The notes beneath the pieces are model-generated. The model was not told the DNA's origin and did no database searches. It was given only the letters and a program-made list of their open reading frames with translations. Shown here piece after piece: positions 7,064 to 15,477 of a DNA stretch of 34,716 nt (positions are counted from its first letter, which is position 1; each line of letters starts with the position of its first letter). This stretch comes from Acidobacteriota bacterium. GTDB lineage: Bacteria > Acidobacteriota > Thermoanaerobaculia > Gp7-AA8. The translations under genes and the position numbers were made by a program. The DNA is taken from assembly GCA_019242175.1 (NCBI GenBank), contig JAFAVZ010000183.1, positions 1-34,716 on the forward strand, given 5' to 3'.

Positions 7064-7798
7064 TTAGAGGTAGCTCTCTTCGCTCCCTACGGCAAAGCCC
7101 GCGAAGCCGAGCTCCGCGAGCGCCGCGCCATCCGTCTCGTGCATCGCCAGCAACGCATCGGCGATTTGCTCCTTCATCGCAACGTCCTTGCGGACGATCA
7201 CAGGCTGGATAGGGAACGGTCCCCACGTCTCGACCACGCGCAGTTGCTCGCGGAGAGACGGGTCGAGACGTTGGCGCAGCAGCAGAGCGTTCGAGTCGAT
7301 CGCCGCGGCGTCGATCACGCCGCTGAGGACCAGCTCGAGGGACCCGAGGTGGGAGCCGGAGTGGAGGAGACGGGCGAAGAAGTCTTCGCTGCCGGCGCGT
7401 TCGAGCATCGAGAACCAGCCGCTCTTCGAATTGCGGTCGTTGAAGCCCCACCGCTTGCCGCGCAGATCGTCGAACGTGCGGAACGGAGATGCGGCGCGCA
7501 CGACGACGTCCGCGAAATAGACCGGCCGTCCCTCGGCGCGCGCGTCGAGCGGGACGGGCAGCGGCAGCAGTTCGATCAACGAATGGCGACGCAGCACGGG
7601 GAACGATGGCGAGCAGATGAAGCCGATGTCGGCGCGGCCGTCGGCGAACGGATCGTCGTCGCCTTCGAGCGGGCCGGAGATGCGCGTCTCGAACGCGACC
7701 ACGGTCGGGACGCCGGTCGCGGCTTCGATGCGGTGCGCGACGAGGGAGAAGAAGTCGTTGGGAATCGAGGGAGCGAGGTAGCTGATGAGTTTCAGCAC
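7064..7798 (-). CDS. orphan PhnD-like (phosphate/phosphonate type) substrate-binding protein
   Basis: 244 aa from the GTG at 7798, beginning MLKLISYLAPSIPNDFF. The fold follows the periplasmic-binding class of ABC phosphonate-binding proteins: a middle part reading DDLRGKRWGFNDRNSKSGW and later LELVLSGVIDAAAIDSN. These correspond to the conserved 'DLkGKr.af.d..S.SG' ligand loop and the 'v..G..DaaaiDs' hinge of that family. No signal peptide is visible and no permease or ATPase gene is adjacent. It may therefore be a cytoplasmic sensor-type member, or the true start may lie elsewhere. The ligand is unknown. It is divergent from the DUF2723 gene with only a 33-bp gap. Confidence 0.75.
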   Translation of the reverse strand: MLKLISYLAPSIPNDFFSLVAHRIEAATGVPTVVAFETRISGPLEGDDDPFADGRADIGFICSPSFPVLRRHSLIELLPLPVPLDARAEGRPVYFADVVVRAASPFRTFDDLRGKRWGFNDRNSKSGWFSMLERAGSEDFFARLLHSGSHLGSLELVLSGVIDAAAIDSNALLLRQRLDPSLREQLRVVETWGPFPIQPVIVRKDVAMKEQIADALLAMHETDGAALAELGFAGFAVGSEESYL

Positions 7799-7831
7799 GC
7801 CACGGCATCGTATGCTAATTTCCGCCCGCCG

Positions 7832-9625
7832 ATGCGCACCCTCCTCGTCGCCGCCGTTGCCGTTTTCGTCGTCGCGTTCGGCGTGTACATCGCGACGCTC
7901 GCGCCGACGGTCGGCCTCACCGACAGCGGCGAGCTCACCGTCGCCGCGTGGTCCCTCGGCAACGCCCATCCGCCCGGCTTTCCGCTGTACGTCCTCGTGA
8001 CGCATCTCTTCACGCTCCTGCCGATCGGCAACGTCGCCTGGCGCGTGAACCTCGGCTCGGCGTTCTTCGCCGCGCTCGCCGCCGGCGCGATGGTCTTCGC
8101 TGCGGGCGCGCTGCTGCGCGGCTCGCGCGTCGCCGTCGCGGTCTTCGCCGGCTTGCTCCTCGCGTTCTCGCGGACGCTCTGGAACTACGCCACGGTGGCC
8201 GAGGTTTATGCGCTGAATACGTTCCTGCTCGTGAGCGTGTTCGCGCTCGTCATCCAGTGGTTCCACACGCGGCGCGATCGGTTGCTGTACATCGCCGCCT
8301 TCGTGTTCGGCCTCGGCCTGTGCGTGCATCACGTCACCGTCGGGCTCTGCATCGTCGGCATCGCCGCGATTGCGTGGCGTGCGGAGAAAAAGACGGTGCT
8401 GATTTGCGCGCTGCTCGCGATCGGAGCGCTCGCGGTGTACGCGTATCTGCCGCTCGCAGCGTCGCACAATCCGCCGCTGAACTGGGGTGATCCCGACTCG
8501 CTCGCGCGCTTCGTCGATCACGTCACCGGCAAGCAGTATCGCGGCTATCTGAAGTCCACCTCCGGCCAGTTCGACACCATCCTCACCACCCTGGGCCGCG
8601 ATCTGGGACCGGGCTGGGCGCCGCTCGCGTTGATCCTCGCCGCGTGGGGACTCATCGCCCTGTGGCGCGCGGAGAAGCCGCTGTTCTTCTTCGTCGTACT
8701 GATCGCCGCGGCGAACTTCGCCTGGTCTTCGTTCTATCCGATCGTCAACGATCGCGACGCGTACCTCTTGCCGGCCATCCTCGTGCTGATCCTCGCCGCC
8801 GCTCATGGCGCCGCGTCGCTCGTGCCGGCGCGGTACGCGTGGGGCCTGCTGATCGTGCCGGCGCTGGGGTTGATCGTCGCGTATCCGCAACGCAACCGCA
8901 GCGGCTTCGTCGTGCCGAAGCTGTACGCCGAAAACGCGCTGCGGCAGATGCGTCCGAATGCGCTGCTGCTCACCGGCGACTGGCAGCTGTACGCGCCGCT
9001 GATGTACTTCCAGGAAGTCGAGCACCTGCGGCCGGACGCGATCGTCGTCGAGAGCGGGATGCTCAATCGGCCGTGGTACGTCGCGCAGCTCGAACGGCGG
9101 CATCCCGACTTCATGCGCGCCGTGAAGCCGCAGCTCGACGCGTACCGCCCGGTGCTGGAGAAGTGGGAATCGGACGAGACGCTGAAGCCGCAGATGTTCG
9201 CGCTCGTCGCAAGCCTCGTGCAGGCGATGATCGAGACGCGGCTCGCGTCCGGCGCGCCGGTCTACGCCTCGACGGAGCTCGTCGCCGGGAAAGAAAAGGT
9301 CTACGTCCCGGTGCTGCGTGCGGTCGGGATGAAGTACCCGATCGTTCCGCACGGATTGCTCGTCGAGTGGGGCGGCGCGGATCCGGGACCGTTGAACGTC
9401 GACCTGCACGGCATCGCCGACGGAACCGACGCATACGAGGACGATGATCCCGCGCTGACCGAGGTGCTGCCGGCTTACCGGGGTGCGCTGCTGATGCGCG
9501 GGCGCTATCTCGCGCTGCGCCGCCGTTGGGACGATGCCGCGGCGGCGTACAAGCTCGCGCAGTCGTTGGATCCGGAGAACTCGACGATCCAGCGCGAGTT
9601 GGCGGGCGTGGAAGCGATGCGGTGA
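7832..9625 (+). CDS. DUF2723-type polytopic membrane protein (glycosyltransferase-like)
   Basis: 597 aa from the ATG at 7832. After a first membrane helix (about residues 4-22) comes APTVGLTDSGELTVAAWSLG, then NAHPPGFPLYVLV. These are the acidic loop and HPPG(F/Y)PLY motif of DUF2723 proteins, which resemble GT-C protein O-mannosyltransferases. About nine further hydrophobic segments extend to roughly residue 360. The C-terminal third is soluble and ends in a TPR-like helix pair (ALRRRWDDAAAAYKLAQSL). The expected role is transfer of sugars from a lipid carrier to proteins outside the membrane; donor and target are unknown. A perfect 31-bp inverted repeat follows the stop and may act as its terminator. 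Confidence 0.85.
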   Translation: MRTLLVAAVAVFVVAFGVYIATLAPTVGLTDSGELTVAAWSLGNAHPPGFPLYVLVTHLFTLLPIGNVAWRVNLGSAFFAALAAGAMVFAAGALLRGSRVAVAVFAGLLLAFSRTLWNYATVAEVYALNTFLLVSVFALVIQWFHTRRDRLLYIAAFVFGLGLCVHHVTVGLCIVGIAAIAWRAEKKTVLICALLAIGALAVYAYLPLAASHNPPLNWGDPDSLARFVDHVTGKQYRGYLKSTSGQFDTILTTLGRDLGPGWAPLALILAAWGLIALWRAEKPLFFFVVLIAAANFAWSSFYPIVNDRDAYLLPAILVLILAAAHGAASLVPARYAWGLLIVPALGLIVAYPQRNRSGFVVPKLYAENALRQMRPNALLLTGDWQLYAPLMYFQEVEHLRPDAIVVESGMLNRPWYVAQLERRHPDFMRAVKPQLDAYRPVLEKWESDETLKPQMFALVASLVQAMIETRLASGAPVYASTELVAGKEKVYVPVLRAVGMKYPIVPHGLLVEWGGADPGPLNVDLHGIADGTDAYEDDDPALTEVLPAYRGALLMRGRYLALRRRWDDAAAAYKLAQSLDPENSTIQRELAGVEAMR

Positions 9626-9633
9626 GGAACGTA

Positions 9634-9705
9634 AAAATGTAGGGCCGGCTCTCCAGCCGGCCCAATATCAACGCTGGGCCGGCTGGAGAGCCGGCCCTAC
9701 ATTTT
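9634..9705. repeat. type-2 palindromic repeat, simple form (perfect 31-bp arms)
   Basis: The left arm (9634-9664) and right arm (9675-9705) are perfect reverse complements of 31 bases around a 10-base loop. Each arm is itself a dyad (GGGCCGGCT, four bases, AGCCGGCCC), so the DNA can fold as one long hairpin or as two adjacent short ones. The outer ends are AAAATGTA and TACATTTT, giving an A/T edge on both sides like a bidirectional terminator. Related copies lie at 20532, 24115 and 31077. Confidence 0.9.
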
Positions 9706-9741
9706 CAGTTTCGCGAGTGCGAACCGTGGTGTCTCACCCTC

Positions 9742-10116
9742 ATGCAAGCCGAAATCAACGTCACGCCGCTGGTTGATGTCTGCCTCGTGCTTCTCATCAT
9801 CTTCATGGTCACCTTGCCGGCGATGGTCAACGGCCCGGTCGATCTGCCGAAGACGCAGACCGGCGAGCCGGTCGACGACGCGAAGTCGACCATGATGGTG
9901 ACGGTGAAAGACGACGGCTCGGTCTACATCGAGACGCTCGCCGTGCGCGGCGAGCAGGTCGCCACCGAGATGCGCCGCCTCCACGAGCTCTATCCGAAGC
10001 GCTCGATCTCCGTCCGCGGCGACAAGAAGGTTCCGTACGGCTCGGTCGTAGATGTGCTCGACGCCTGCCGCGCCGCCGGCTACGACAACGTGGGATTGAT
10101 CTCGCAGCGCGGGTGA
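9742..10116 (+). CDS. ExbD/TolR-family biopolymer transport protein
   Basis: 124 aa. The N-terminus reads MQAEINVTPLVDVCLVLLIIFM, the ExbD/TolR signature. Asp12, at the start of the single membrane helix (about 10-28), is the conserved proton-relay residue. A periplasmic domain of about 95 residues follows and ends with the usual VPYGSVVDVLDACRAAGYDNVGLIS. The partner motor protein (ExbB/TolQ) and TonB are not in the window, which is unusual because they are normally adjacent. The cytoplasmic tail before INVTPLVDV is shorter than typical. It would energise TonB-dependent transport or a Tol-like system together with ExbB encoded elsewhere. The stop TGA lies at the edge of a type-3 repeat. Confidence 0.9.
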   Translation: MQAEINVTPLVDVCLVLLIIFMVTLPAMVNGPVDLPKTQTGEPVDDAKSTMMVTVKDDGSVYIETLAVRGEQVATEMRRLHELYPKRSISVRGDKKVPYGSVVDVLDACRAAGYDNVGLISQRG

Positions 10117-10160
10117 GCGGGCGTCCCGCCCGCGAGCCGACGGGCGTCCTCGCCCGGCGG
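10114..10160. repeat. type-3 hairpin repeat
   Basis: It begins GGTGAGCGGGC. There are two consecutive hairpins: GCGGGC / GCCCGC (10117-10133) and CGGGCG / CGCCCG (10141-10156). The same pair in the same order, with compensating changes, opens the array at 23051. The TGA stop of the ExbD gene is part of the repeat's first bases. Confidence 0.7.
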
Positions 10161-10199
10161 CCATGCTTCCGGCGACGCGGAGCAGCGGCACGGGGCCCG

Positions 10200-10205
10200 C
10201 ATAAT
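10200..10205 (+). promoter_or_regulatory. possible -10 element of the FAD oxidoreductase gene
   Basis: CATAAT ends 6 bases before the ATG at 10212, and no ribosome site is visible, which would fit a leaderless transcript. No convincing -35 was seen. Confidence 0.3.
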
Positions 10206-10211
10206 GCCCGC

Positions 10212-11471
10212 ATGCGATACGACGTCGTGGTCATCGGGGCGGGAGCGGCGGGGCTGGCGGCCGCGCGGGACCTTTCGGGCGCGGGCAAACGCGTCTGCCT
10301 GATCGAAGCCCGCTCCCGCGTCGGCGGGCGCGCCCACACCCTCCACCTCCCCACCCTCCCCGTCCCCATCGAGCTCGGCGCGGAGTTCATCCACGGCGAG
10401 CCGGACGAAACGTTCGCGATCGTCGACGCCGCCGGCCTCCTCGTCTATCGCCTGCCGGACGATCACTGGTGGGCCCGCGACGGCGAGCTCCAGCCGTTGC
10501 GCAACTTCTGGGACCAGCTCGACGGCATCCTCAAACGCATCAACAAGCGGCGCGACGTCTCTTTCGCCCACTTCCTCCGTTCCCGGCGCAATCTCACCGA
10601 GCGGCAGCGGGAGATGGCGATCAACTTCGTCGAGGGCTATCACGCCGCGCACGCGGACCGGATGAGCGCGCTCGCCGTCGCGGGTGAAGCCGACGAAGAG
10701 CAGGAAGCGCCGAAGCAATTCCGCCTCGGCCGCGGCTACACCGGCGTCTTCGACTGGCTCCGCGCCGGCCTCGATCCGGAGCGCGTCGACCTCCGCCTCG
10801 GCGAAGCCGTGCGCACGATTCGCTGGAAGGAAGGCGACGTCACGGCGACCACGACGAAGGAGACGATCCGGGCCAAGGCGGCGGTGATCACCATCCCGAT
10901 CGGCGTCTGGAAAGCGCCGCGCGATCAGGAAGGGGCGATCGCGTTCGAGCCGGCGTTGCCCGAGAAAGAGGCGGCGGTCGCGAAGCTCGAGATCGGCCAC
11001 GTCGTGAAGATCGTCTATCACTTCCGCGAACGCTTCTGGAGAGACGATCAGAACTTCATCCACACCACGAACCGCTTCGTGCCGACGTGGTGGACCGCGG
11101 CGCCGGCGCGCGCGCCGATCCTCACCGCGTGGGCCGGCGGTCACGCCGCCGACTCGCTGCTCGCGGAACGGAGCGACACCCGCGTCGACCGCGGCCTCGA
11201 CGCGATGAGCGAGACGTTCGACGTCCCGCGAAAGAAGCTCGACGCGTTGCTCGTCGCCGCGCACGGCCACGACTGGCAGGCCGATCCTTACAGCCGCGGC
11301 GCGTATTCGTACGCGGGCGTAGGCGGCATCGGCGCGCACGACGCGTTGGCGAAGCCGATCCGCAACACGCTCTTCTTCGCCGGCGAGGCGACGAGCAGCG
11401 AGCAGACCGGCACCGTCGCCGGAGCGTTGGCCAGCGGCAAACGAGCCGCCCGCGCTTTGTTACGGCGGTGA
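10212..11471 (+). CDS. FAD-dependent amine-oxidase-family oxidoreductase
   Basis: 419 aa. I chose the ATG at 10212 because it places the dinucleotide fold at the very N-terminus: VVVIGAGAAGLAAARDL with GxGxxG at residues 9-14, then the ribose-binding Glu in LIEAR and the GG motif RVGGRAHT. The C-terminal FAD motif LFFAGEATSSEQTGTVAGAL is intact. This is the flavin monoamine oxidase / polyamine oxidase architecture. It lacks a signal peptide, so it is probably cytoplasmic. The substrate cannot be told; amines and other reduced substrates are all known in the family. The next gene follows after 50 bp with its own promoter. Confidence 0.88.
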   Translation: MRYDVVVIGAGAAGLAAARDLSGAGKRVCLIEARSRVGGRAHTLHLPTLPVPIELGAEFIHGEPDETFAIVDAAGLLVYRLPDDHWWARDGELQPLRNFWDQLDGILKRINKRRDVSFAHFLRSRRNLTERQREMAINFVEGYHAAHADRMSALAVAGEADEEQEAPKQFRLGRGYTGVFDWLRAGLDPERVDLRLGEAVRTIRWKEGDVTATTTKETIRAKAAVITIPIGVWKAPRDQEGAIAFEPALPEKEAAVAKLEIGHVVKIVYHFRERFWRDDQNFIHTTNRFVPTWWTAAPARAPILTAWAGGHAADSLLAERSDTRVDRGLDAMSETFDVPRKKLDALLVAAHGHDWQADPYSRGAYSYAGVGGIGAHDALAKPIRNTLFFAGEATSSEQTGTVAGALASGKRAARALLRR

Positions 11472-11496
11472 AACATCCGCCGCGGCCGGCAAAAAT

Positions 11497-11502
11497 ACAA
11501 TC
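11497..11502 (+). promoter_or_regulatory. -10 element of the DUF2911 gene
   Basis: TACAAT lies 20 bases before the ATG at 11522, and a GGAGG ribosome site at 11511-11515 lies between them at normal spacing. The -35 region is not obvious. Confidence 0.4.
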
Positions 11503-11521
11503 CGCGATCGGAGGAAAAACC

Positions 11522-12556
11522 ATGATGAGGAAAATCCTGCTGCTCGCATCGCTCGCCGCGGCGACGGCGGCCTTCGGCCAGATCCCATTGACGCTGCCGG
11601 AAGTCAGCCCCGCCGCCTCGGTCTCCCAGACCATCGGCCTCACCGACATGAAGATCGACTATCACCGCCCGGCCGTGAACGGCCGCAAGGTGTGGGGCGA
11701 TCTCGTCCCCCTGAACGAAGTCTGGCGCGCGGGCGCGAACGAGAACACGACCATCACGTTCTCCGACGCGGTCTCCGTCGAAGGCCAGCCGCTGCCGGCC
11801 GGCACCTACGGCCTGCACATGCTCCCGACGGCGACGTCGTGGACGGTGATCTTCAGCAAACAGAGCCACGCATGGGGCAGCTACAGCTACGACCAGAAGG
11901 AAGACGCGTTGCGCGTGACGGTCACGCCCCAGACGACGAACGACGCCACCGAGCGCCTCACCTTCACGTTCGACGACCCTACCGATCGCTCGACCGTCGC
12001 TGCGCTGCGTTGGGAGAAGCTACGCGTGCCGTTCAAGATCGACGTCGACGTCGCAAAAACGGTCTCGGCGAACCTGCGCGACCAGCTGCGCGGACGTCCG
12101 CGTTTCAGCTGGCAAGGCTGGAACTCCGCCGCCGCCTGGTCGCTGCGCAGCGGCGGCGATCTGAACGAAGCGCTCGGCTGGGCCAACGAGTCGATCCGCA
12201 TGCAGCCGACTTTCCAGAACCTCCGCACGAAGGCGGCCATCGTCGAGAAACAGGGCGATGCGAAACAGGCCGAAGCTCTCCGCGCTCAGGCGCTCGGCAT
12301 TGCCAACGAAGGTGATCTCAACTCCTACGGCACGAGCCTCCTCGGACAGAAGAAAGTGGACGAAGCGCTCGACATCGCGAAGCGCAACACGTCGCAGAAC
12401 CCGCGCTCGATGAACGCCTGGGACAACCTCGGCGACGCTTACGCGGCGAAGGGCGACAAGAAGGCGGCGCTGGAGGCCTACAACAAGGCGCTCGCGCTCG
12501 CCACGACGGACGAGCAGAAGAAGACCATCTCGGACGCGATGGCCAAAGTGAAGTAG
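11522..12556 (+). CDS. secreted DUF2911 protein with C-terminal TPR
   Basis: 344 aa. It starts with a signal peptide (MMRKILLLASLAAATAAFGQ). The mature N-terminal domain contains MKIDYHRPAVNGRKVWGDLV and VWRAGANENTTITF, the signature of DUF2911, a beta-sandwich domain common in Bacteroidota and Acidobacteriota secreted proteins of unknown function. From about residue 195 the protein turns helical, and the end (AWDNLGDAYAAKGDKKAALE) is a clear tetratricopeptide repeat. It probably takes part in protein interactions in the periplasm. A strong rho-independent terminator follows 13 bases after the stop, so it is the last gene of its transcript. Confidence 0.88.
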   Translation: MMRKILLLASLAAATAAFGQIPLTLPEVSPAASVSQTIGLTDMKIDYHRPAVNGRKVWGDLVPLNEVWRAGANENTTITFSDAVSVEGQPLPAGTYGLHMLPTATSWTVIFSKQSHAWGSYSYDQKEDALRVTVTPQTTNDATERLTFTFDDPTDRSTVAALRWEKLRVPFKIDVDVAKTVSANLRDQLRGRPRFSWQGWNSAAAWSLRSGGDLNEALGWANESIRMQPTFQNLRTKAAIVEKQGDAKQAEALRAQALGIANEGDLNSYGTSLLGQKKVDEALDIAKRNTSQNPRSMNAWDNLGDAYAAKGDKKAALEAYNKALALATTDEQKKTISDAMAKVK

Positions 12557-12569
12557 CTACAACGCACGG

Positions 12570-12603
12570 CGTGGGGGCGGATGCGATGCGCCCCCACGTT
12601 TTT
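12570..12603 (+). terminator. rho-independent terminator
   Basis: A 10-bp perfect stem, CGTGGGGGCG (12570-12579) with CGCCCCCACG (12589-12598), encloses a 9-base loop and is followed directly by TTTTT. It ends the DUF2911 transcript. Confidence 0.9.
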
Positions 12604-12642
12604 CGCGCGCCCTCCGTACCAAGGCACAACGGAGGAAGAATC

Positions 12643-15432
12643 ATGTTCGCGAAGTGCCGTTTTCTCGCGGCGTGCGCGGTAGTCGCCGGCCTGGCGGCGA
12701 CGGCGAGCGCGCGCGTCCTGTCCTACTCGCCGTACAGCGACCGCGCGTCGTTTCCCGCCCAGCAGGCCCGCCTCAACCGCCACTTCGTGCTCATCGAAGG
12801 GCAGACCATCGGCGGCTTCATCCCCATCATCTCTCCGCCGCTCCCCTACGGCTCGCTGGCCGGCCAGGTCGTCGTCTATGACTCGCGCGGCCTCGAAGAG
12901 CCGAAGGTCGTCTTCCCTCCGAACGATCAGCAGGCGGGCTTCACCATCGCCGCGGCGCGGGAGACCAGCGGCTCGCTCTCGATCCTCATCCGCACGAACT
13001 TCAACTTCGAGGGAAAGAACCCGCAGAACCAGTGGCTCTTTCTCCTCTCGATGGACGGCGGCTCGACGTGGAAGCGCGTGCTCCTGCCGGACATCAGCCC
13101 CCAATGGTTCGACCTCATCAGCCCGACGGAAGACGTCGGCGGGCCGATCGCGCGCGGGCGCTACACGAGCGTGCGCATCGGCAACAACGCAAATCCGTTC
13201 GTCGTGAACCTCGGCTCCGAGGGGATTTGGGCGGTGGAGGCGGATGCTTCGGCGAAGGTGCTGATCGCGAAGAACGACGTCGCCAACGCGAACGTCGTCC
13301 GCCTCCTCGGCACCGACTCCACCGGCAGCCGCATGCTGTACCGCATCGGCGGCGCGTACGGCATCGTCGACATGGCCGGCAACCGCATCTCGCTCGGCAA
13401 CGCCGACACGAACGGCATCCAGGAAGGCTGGATCACGAACGCCGGCGATGTCTATCTCGAGAACCGCTCGAACGGCCAGGTCACGATCAGCTTCGTGCAC
13501 GCCGGTGTGACGACCGAGCTCGCGCGCGCGGCTTACAACAACGACGAGCTGGGCGCGTTCGCCATCCCGACCTCCGACTACAACGGCGCGTGGATCCTCA
13601 CGCGCGGCACGTCGAAGCCGACCGTGCTTTCGAAGCACACCTCGAGCGCGGGCCTCGTGAAGCAGTGGGAAGACATCACGGCGCCGCAAGTCGAGGCGCT
13701 GCACGCGGCGGCTTCCGGCGAGAGCCTGCTCATCCAGGTGCATCGCCCGCGCCTCCAGCCCGATCAACGTTTGTTCAAGGATCCGGCGCTCGCCGTTTGG
13801 CGTCCGGGCCAGCCGCCGCCGAACGCGTACGACGAACTGTTCATGAATGAGCAGGCCAACAAAGGCTTCGTGCACCTCGACGTCGATCGCATCGAGAGCG
13901 GCGACCCGTTCGTGTTCGACTCCGGTGCGACCTTCAACGGCGGGGGCGGTGTCATCATCTCGCCGTCCGTGCCGGTCGGCGGCGGCGGTGACGTCATCCA
14001 GGAATGGGGCGTCGTCCGCGGCTCGCTGCGCCAGCAGCTCATCCTCCCCGGCATCGGCCGCACGCCCGGCGCGTACGGCAGCAACTGGATGAGCGACGTC
14101 ATCGTCTACAACCCGCTCGACACGCAACAGGGCGTGCTCGTGCGCTACATCGCGAACGGCGAAGAGGCGCTGACGCAGGAGTCGCGGCAGCAGGTGCTCG
14201 TGCTCGCGCCGCATGAGATCCGGGTGATTCCTGATGCGCTCAAAACGCTGTTCGGCGTGGAGCAGGGCGGCGGCGCGTTCCAGTTCCAGCCCGACGCCGG
14301 CATCAACGTCACGAGCCGCACGTACAACAAGACCGCGAACGGCTCGTACGGCTTCGGCATGAACGGCATCGATCTCTACTCCGCCGCGAGCCCGCGTTTC
14401 CCCGTCTCGTTCGCGGGCGCTTTCCTCGGCACCAACTTCCGCACGAATCTCATCCTCACCGACACGTCGTTCCGTGGCACGACGGCCGTAGCTACGGCGG
14501 CCGGCCAGTCCGGCGCGATGGGCTCCGCCGGCGTCGTGTTCCGCGCGCCGGTCGGCGGGCAGGACCAGCGCAACAGCATCGCCACCGACCTCGGTCTCTT
14601 TCCCAACGACACCGGCGCGTTGCTCATCAAGCCGGAGCGCGGCGAGACGATCGCCACGGTCATCGCCATCGACAATCGGACGAACGATCCGACCGCGTTC
14701 TCGCCCGACCTTCCGTCGCCCGTCGTGCGCACGATTCCCGTGATCGGACACATCGACGGCGCGAACAACTCGCGTTTCCGTAGCGATCTCTATCTCTACA
14801 ACCCCGCCACCCAGCCGCGTTCCGTGACGCTGCAGGCGAAGATATGGGATACGACCGAGGTGATGACGCTGACGCTGACGCTGCTGCCGAACGAGGCGCG
14901 CGTCATCCGCGACGTGCTCTCCACCGCGTTCGGCCGTACCGGAACCGCGCGCCTGCGTTACCAGTCGCAAAGCGATCAAGGCAGCGTGCGCGTGACGTCG
15001 CGGACGTACACGATCGGCGCGGACGGCGGTACGTACGGCTTCCTCATGCCGCCGCTGAACAACTTCCAAACGGCCGGCGCAGGCGACACGCTGGAAATCC
15101 TCGGCGTCGTCGGCGGGCCCGGCTTCCGCACGAACATCGGCATCGTGGAGCTCGCGGCATTCCCGGTGACGACGGTGACGACGAATGTGCGCATCGAGAT
15201 CATCGACAACGGCGGCAAGACGATCGATACGTTCAGCGTGACGATCCCGACCGCCGGCGGCATGCAGCTCAACGACATCTTCCACGCCCGCGGCCTCGGC
15301 GACGGCCCAACCGCCGCGCTGATCCGCATCACGCCGACGAACGGCGGGATCATCGGCGCGTACGCGACGCTGAACGACAACGGCACGAACGACCCGACTT
15401 ACCTCGCCGCCAACCTCGGCGCGAAGCAGTAA
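12643..15432 (+). CDS. giant secreted repeat protein, unknown
   Basis: 929 aa. The ATG at 12643 has GGAGGAAG at good spacing and gives a signal peptide cleaved near ATASA|R. The first ~400 residues look like a repeat-rich beta structure (TDSTGSRMLYRIGGAYGIVD), perhaps a propeller. The rest consists of repeated units of roughly 100-130 residues. Each has a surface-strand motif (SDLYLYNPATQPRSVTL; SDVIVYNPLDTQQGVLV), a LPNEARVIRDVLSTAFG-type turn, and a VTSRTYTI...GTYGF ending. These resemble immunoglobulin-like modules. The role is probably at the cell surface or outside the cell. It is flanked by a terminator on each side and forms its own transcript. Confidence 0.82.
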   Translation: MFAKCRFLAACAVVAGLAATASARVLSYSPYSDRASFPAQQARLNRHFVLIEGQTIGGFIPIISPPLPYGSLAGQVVVYDSRGLEEPKVVFPPNDQQAGFTIAAARETSGSLSILIRTNFNFEGKNPQNQWLFLLSMDGGSTWKRVLLPDISPQWFDLISPTEDVGGPIARGRYTSVRIGNNANPFVVNLGSEGIWAVEADASAKVLIAKNDVANANVVRLLGTDSTGSRMLYRIGGAYGIVDMAGNRISLGNADTNGIQEGWITNAGDVYLENRSNGQVTISFVHAGVTTELARAAYNNDELGAFAIPTSDYNGAWILTRGTSKPTVLSKHTSSAGLVKQWEDITAPQVEALHAAASGESLLIQVHRPRLQPDQRLFKDPALAVWRPGQPPPNAYDELFMNEQANKGFVHLDVDRIESGDPFVFDSGATFNGGGGVIISPSVPVGGGGDVIQEWGVVRGSLRQQLILPGIGRTPGAYGSNWMSDVIVYNPLDTQQGVLVRYIANGEEALTQESRQQVLVLAPHEIRVIPDALKTLFGVEQGGGAFQFQPDAGINVTSRTYNKTANGSYGFGMNGIDLYSAASPRFPVSFAGAFLGTNFRTNLILTDTSFRGTTAVATAAGQSGAMGSAGVVFRAPVGGQDQRNSIATDLGLFPNDTGALLIKPERGETIATVIAIDNRTNDPTAFSPDLPSPVVRTIPVIGHIDGANNSRFRSDLYLYNPATQPRSVTLQAKIWDTTEVMTLTLTLLPNEARVIRDVLSTAFGRTGTARLRYQSQSDQGSVRVTSRTYTIGADGGTYGFLMPPLNNFQTAGAGDTLEILGVVGGPGFRTNIGIVELAAFPVTTVTTNVRIEIIDNGGKTIDTFSVTIPTAGGMQLNDIFHARGLGDGPTAALIRITPTNGGIIGAYATLNDNGTNDPTYLAANLGAKQ

Positions 15433-15447
15433 ATCCTCGCTAGAATG

Positions 15448-15477
15448 CTGGCGCTACGCCTCAGTGCGTAGCGCCAG
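15448..15477. terminator. bidirectional hairpin between convergent genes
   Basis: A perfect 12-bp stem, CTGGCGCTACGC with GCGTAGCGCCAG, encloses a 6-base loop (CTCAGT). It lies 15 bases after the 929-aa gene and includes the last codons and stop of the convergent DUF5946 gene. No T-tract follows, so it may stop transcription only weakly or mainly protect mRNA ends. Confidence 0.6.

Larger units (their letters stand above)
6771..7064. repeat. tandem duplication, copy 2
   Basis: Copy 2 starts at the same GCGGTTTCC junction as copy 1, offset 294 bp (296 bp after the small indel). It ends against the stop codon of the PhnD-like gene on the other strand. It carries an orphan gene end plus a second type-1 palindromic element. 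Confidence 0.9.

Noticed and set aside
12478-15285. A 935-codon open frame on the minus strand opposite the giant secreted protein
   Set aside because: It is Arg/Asp/Val-rich with no signal peptide, ribosome site or domain, as expected when GC-rich coding DNA is read on the other strand. The plus-strand gene has a ribosome site, signal peptide and repeats.
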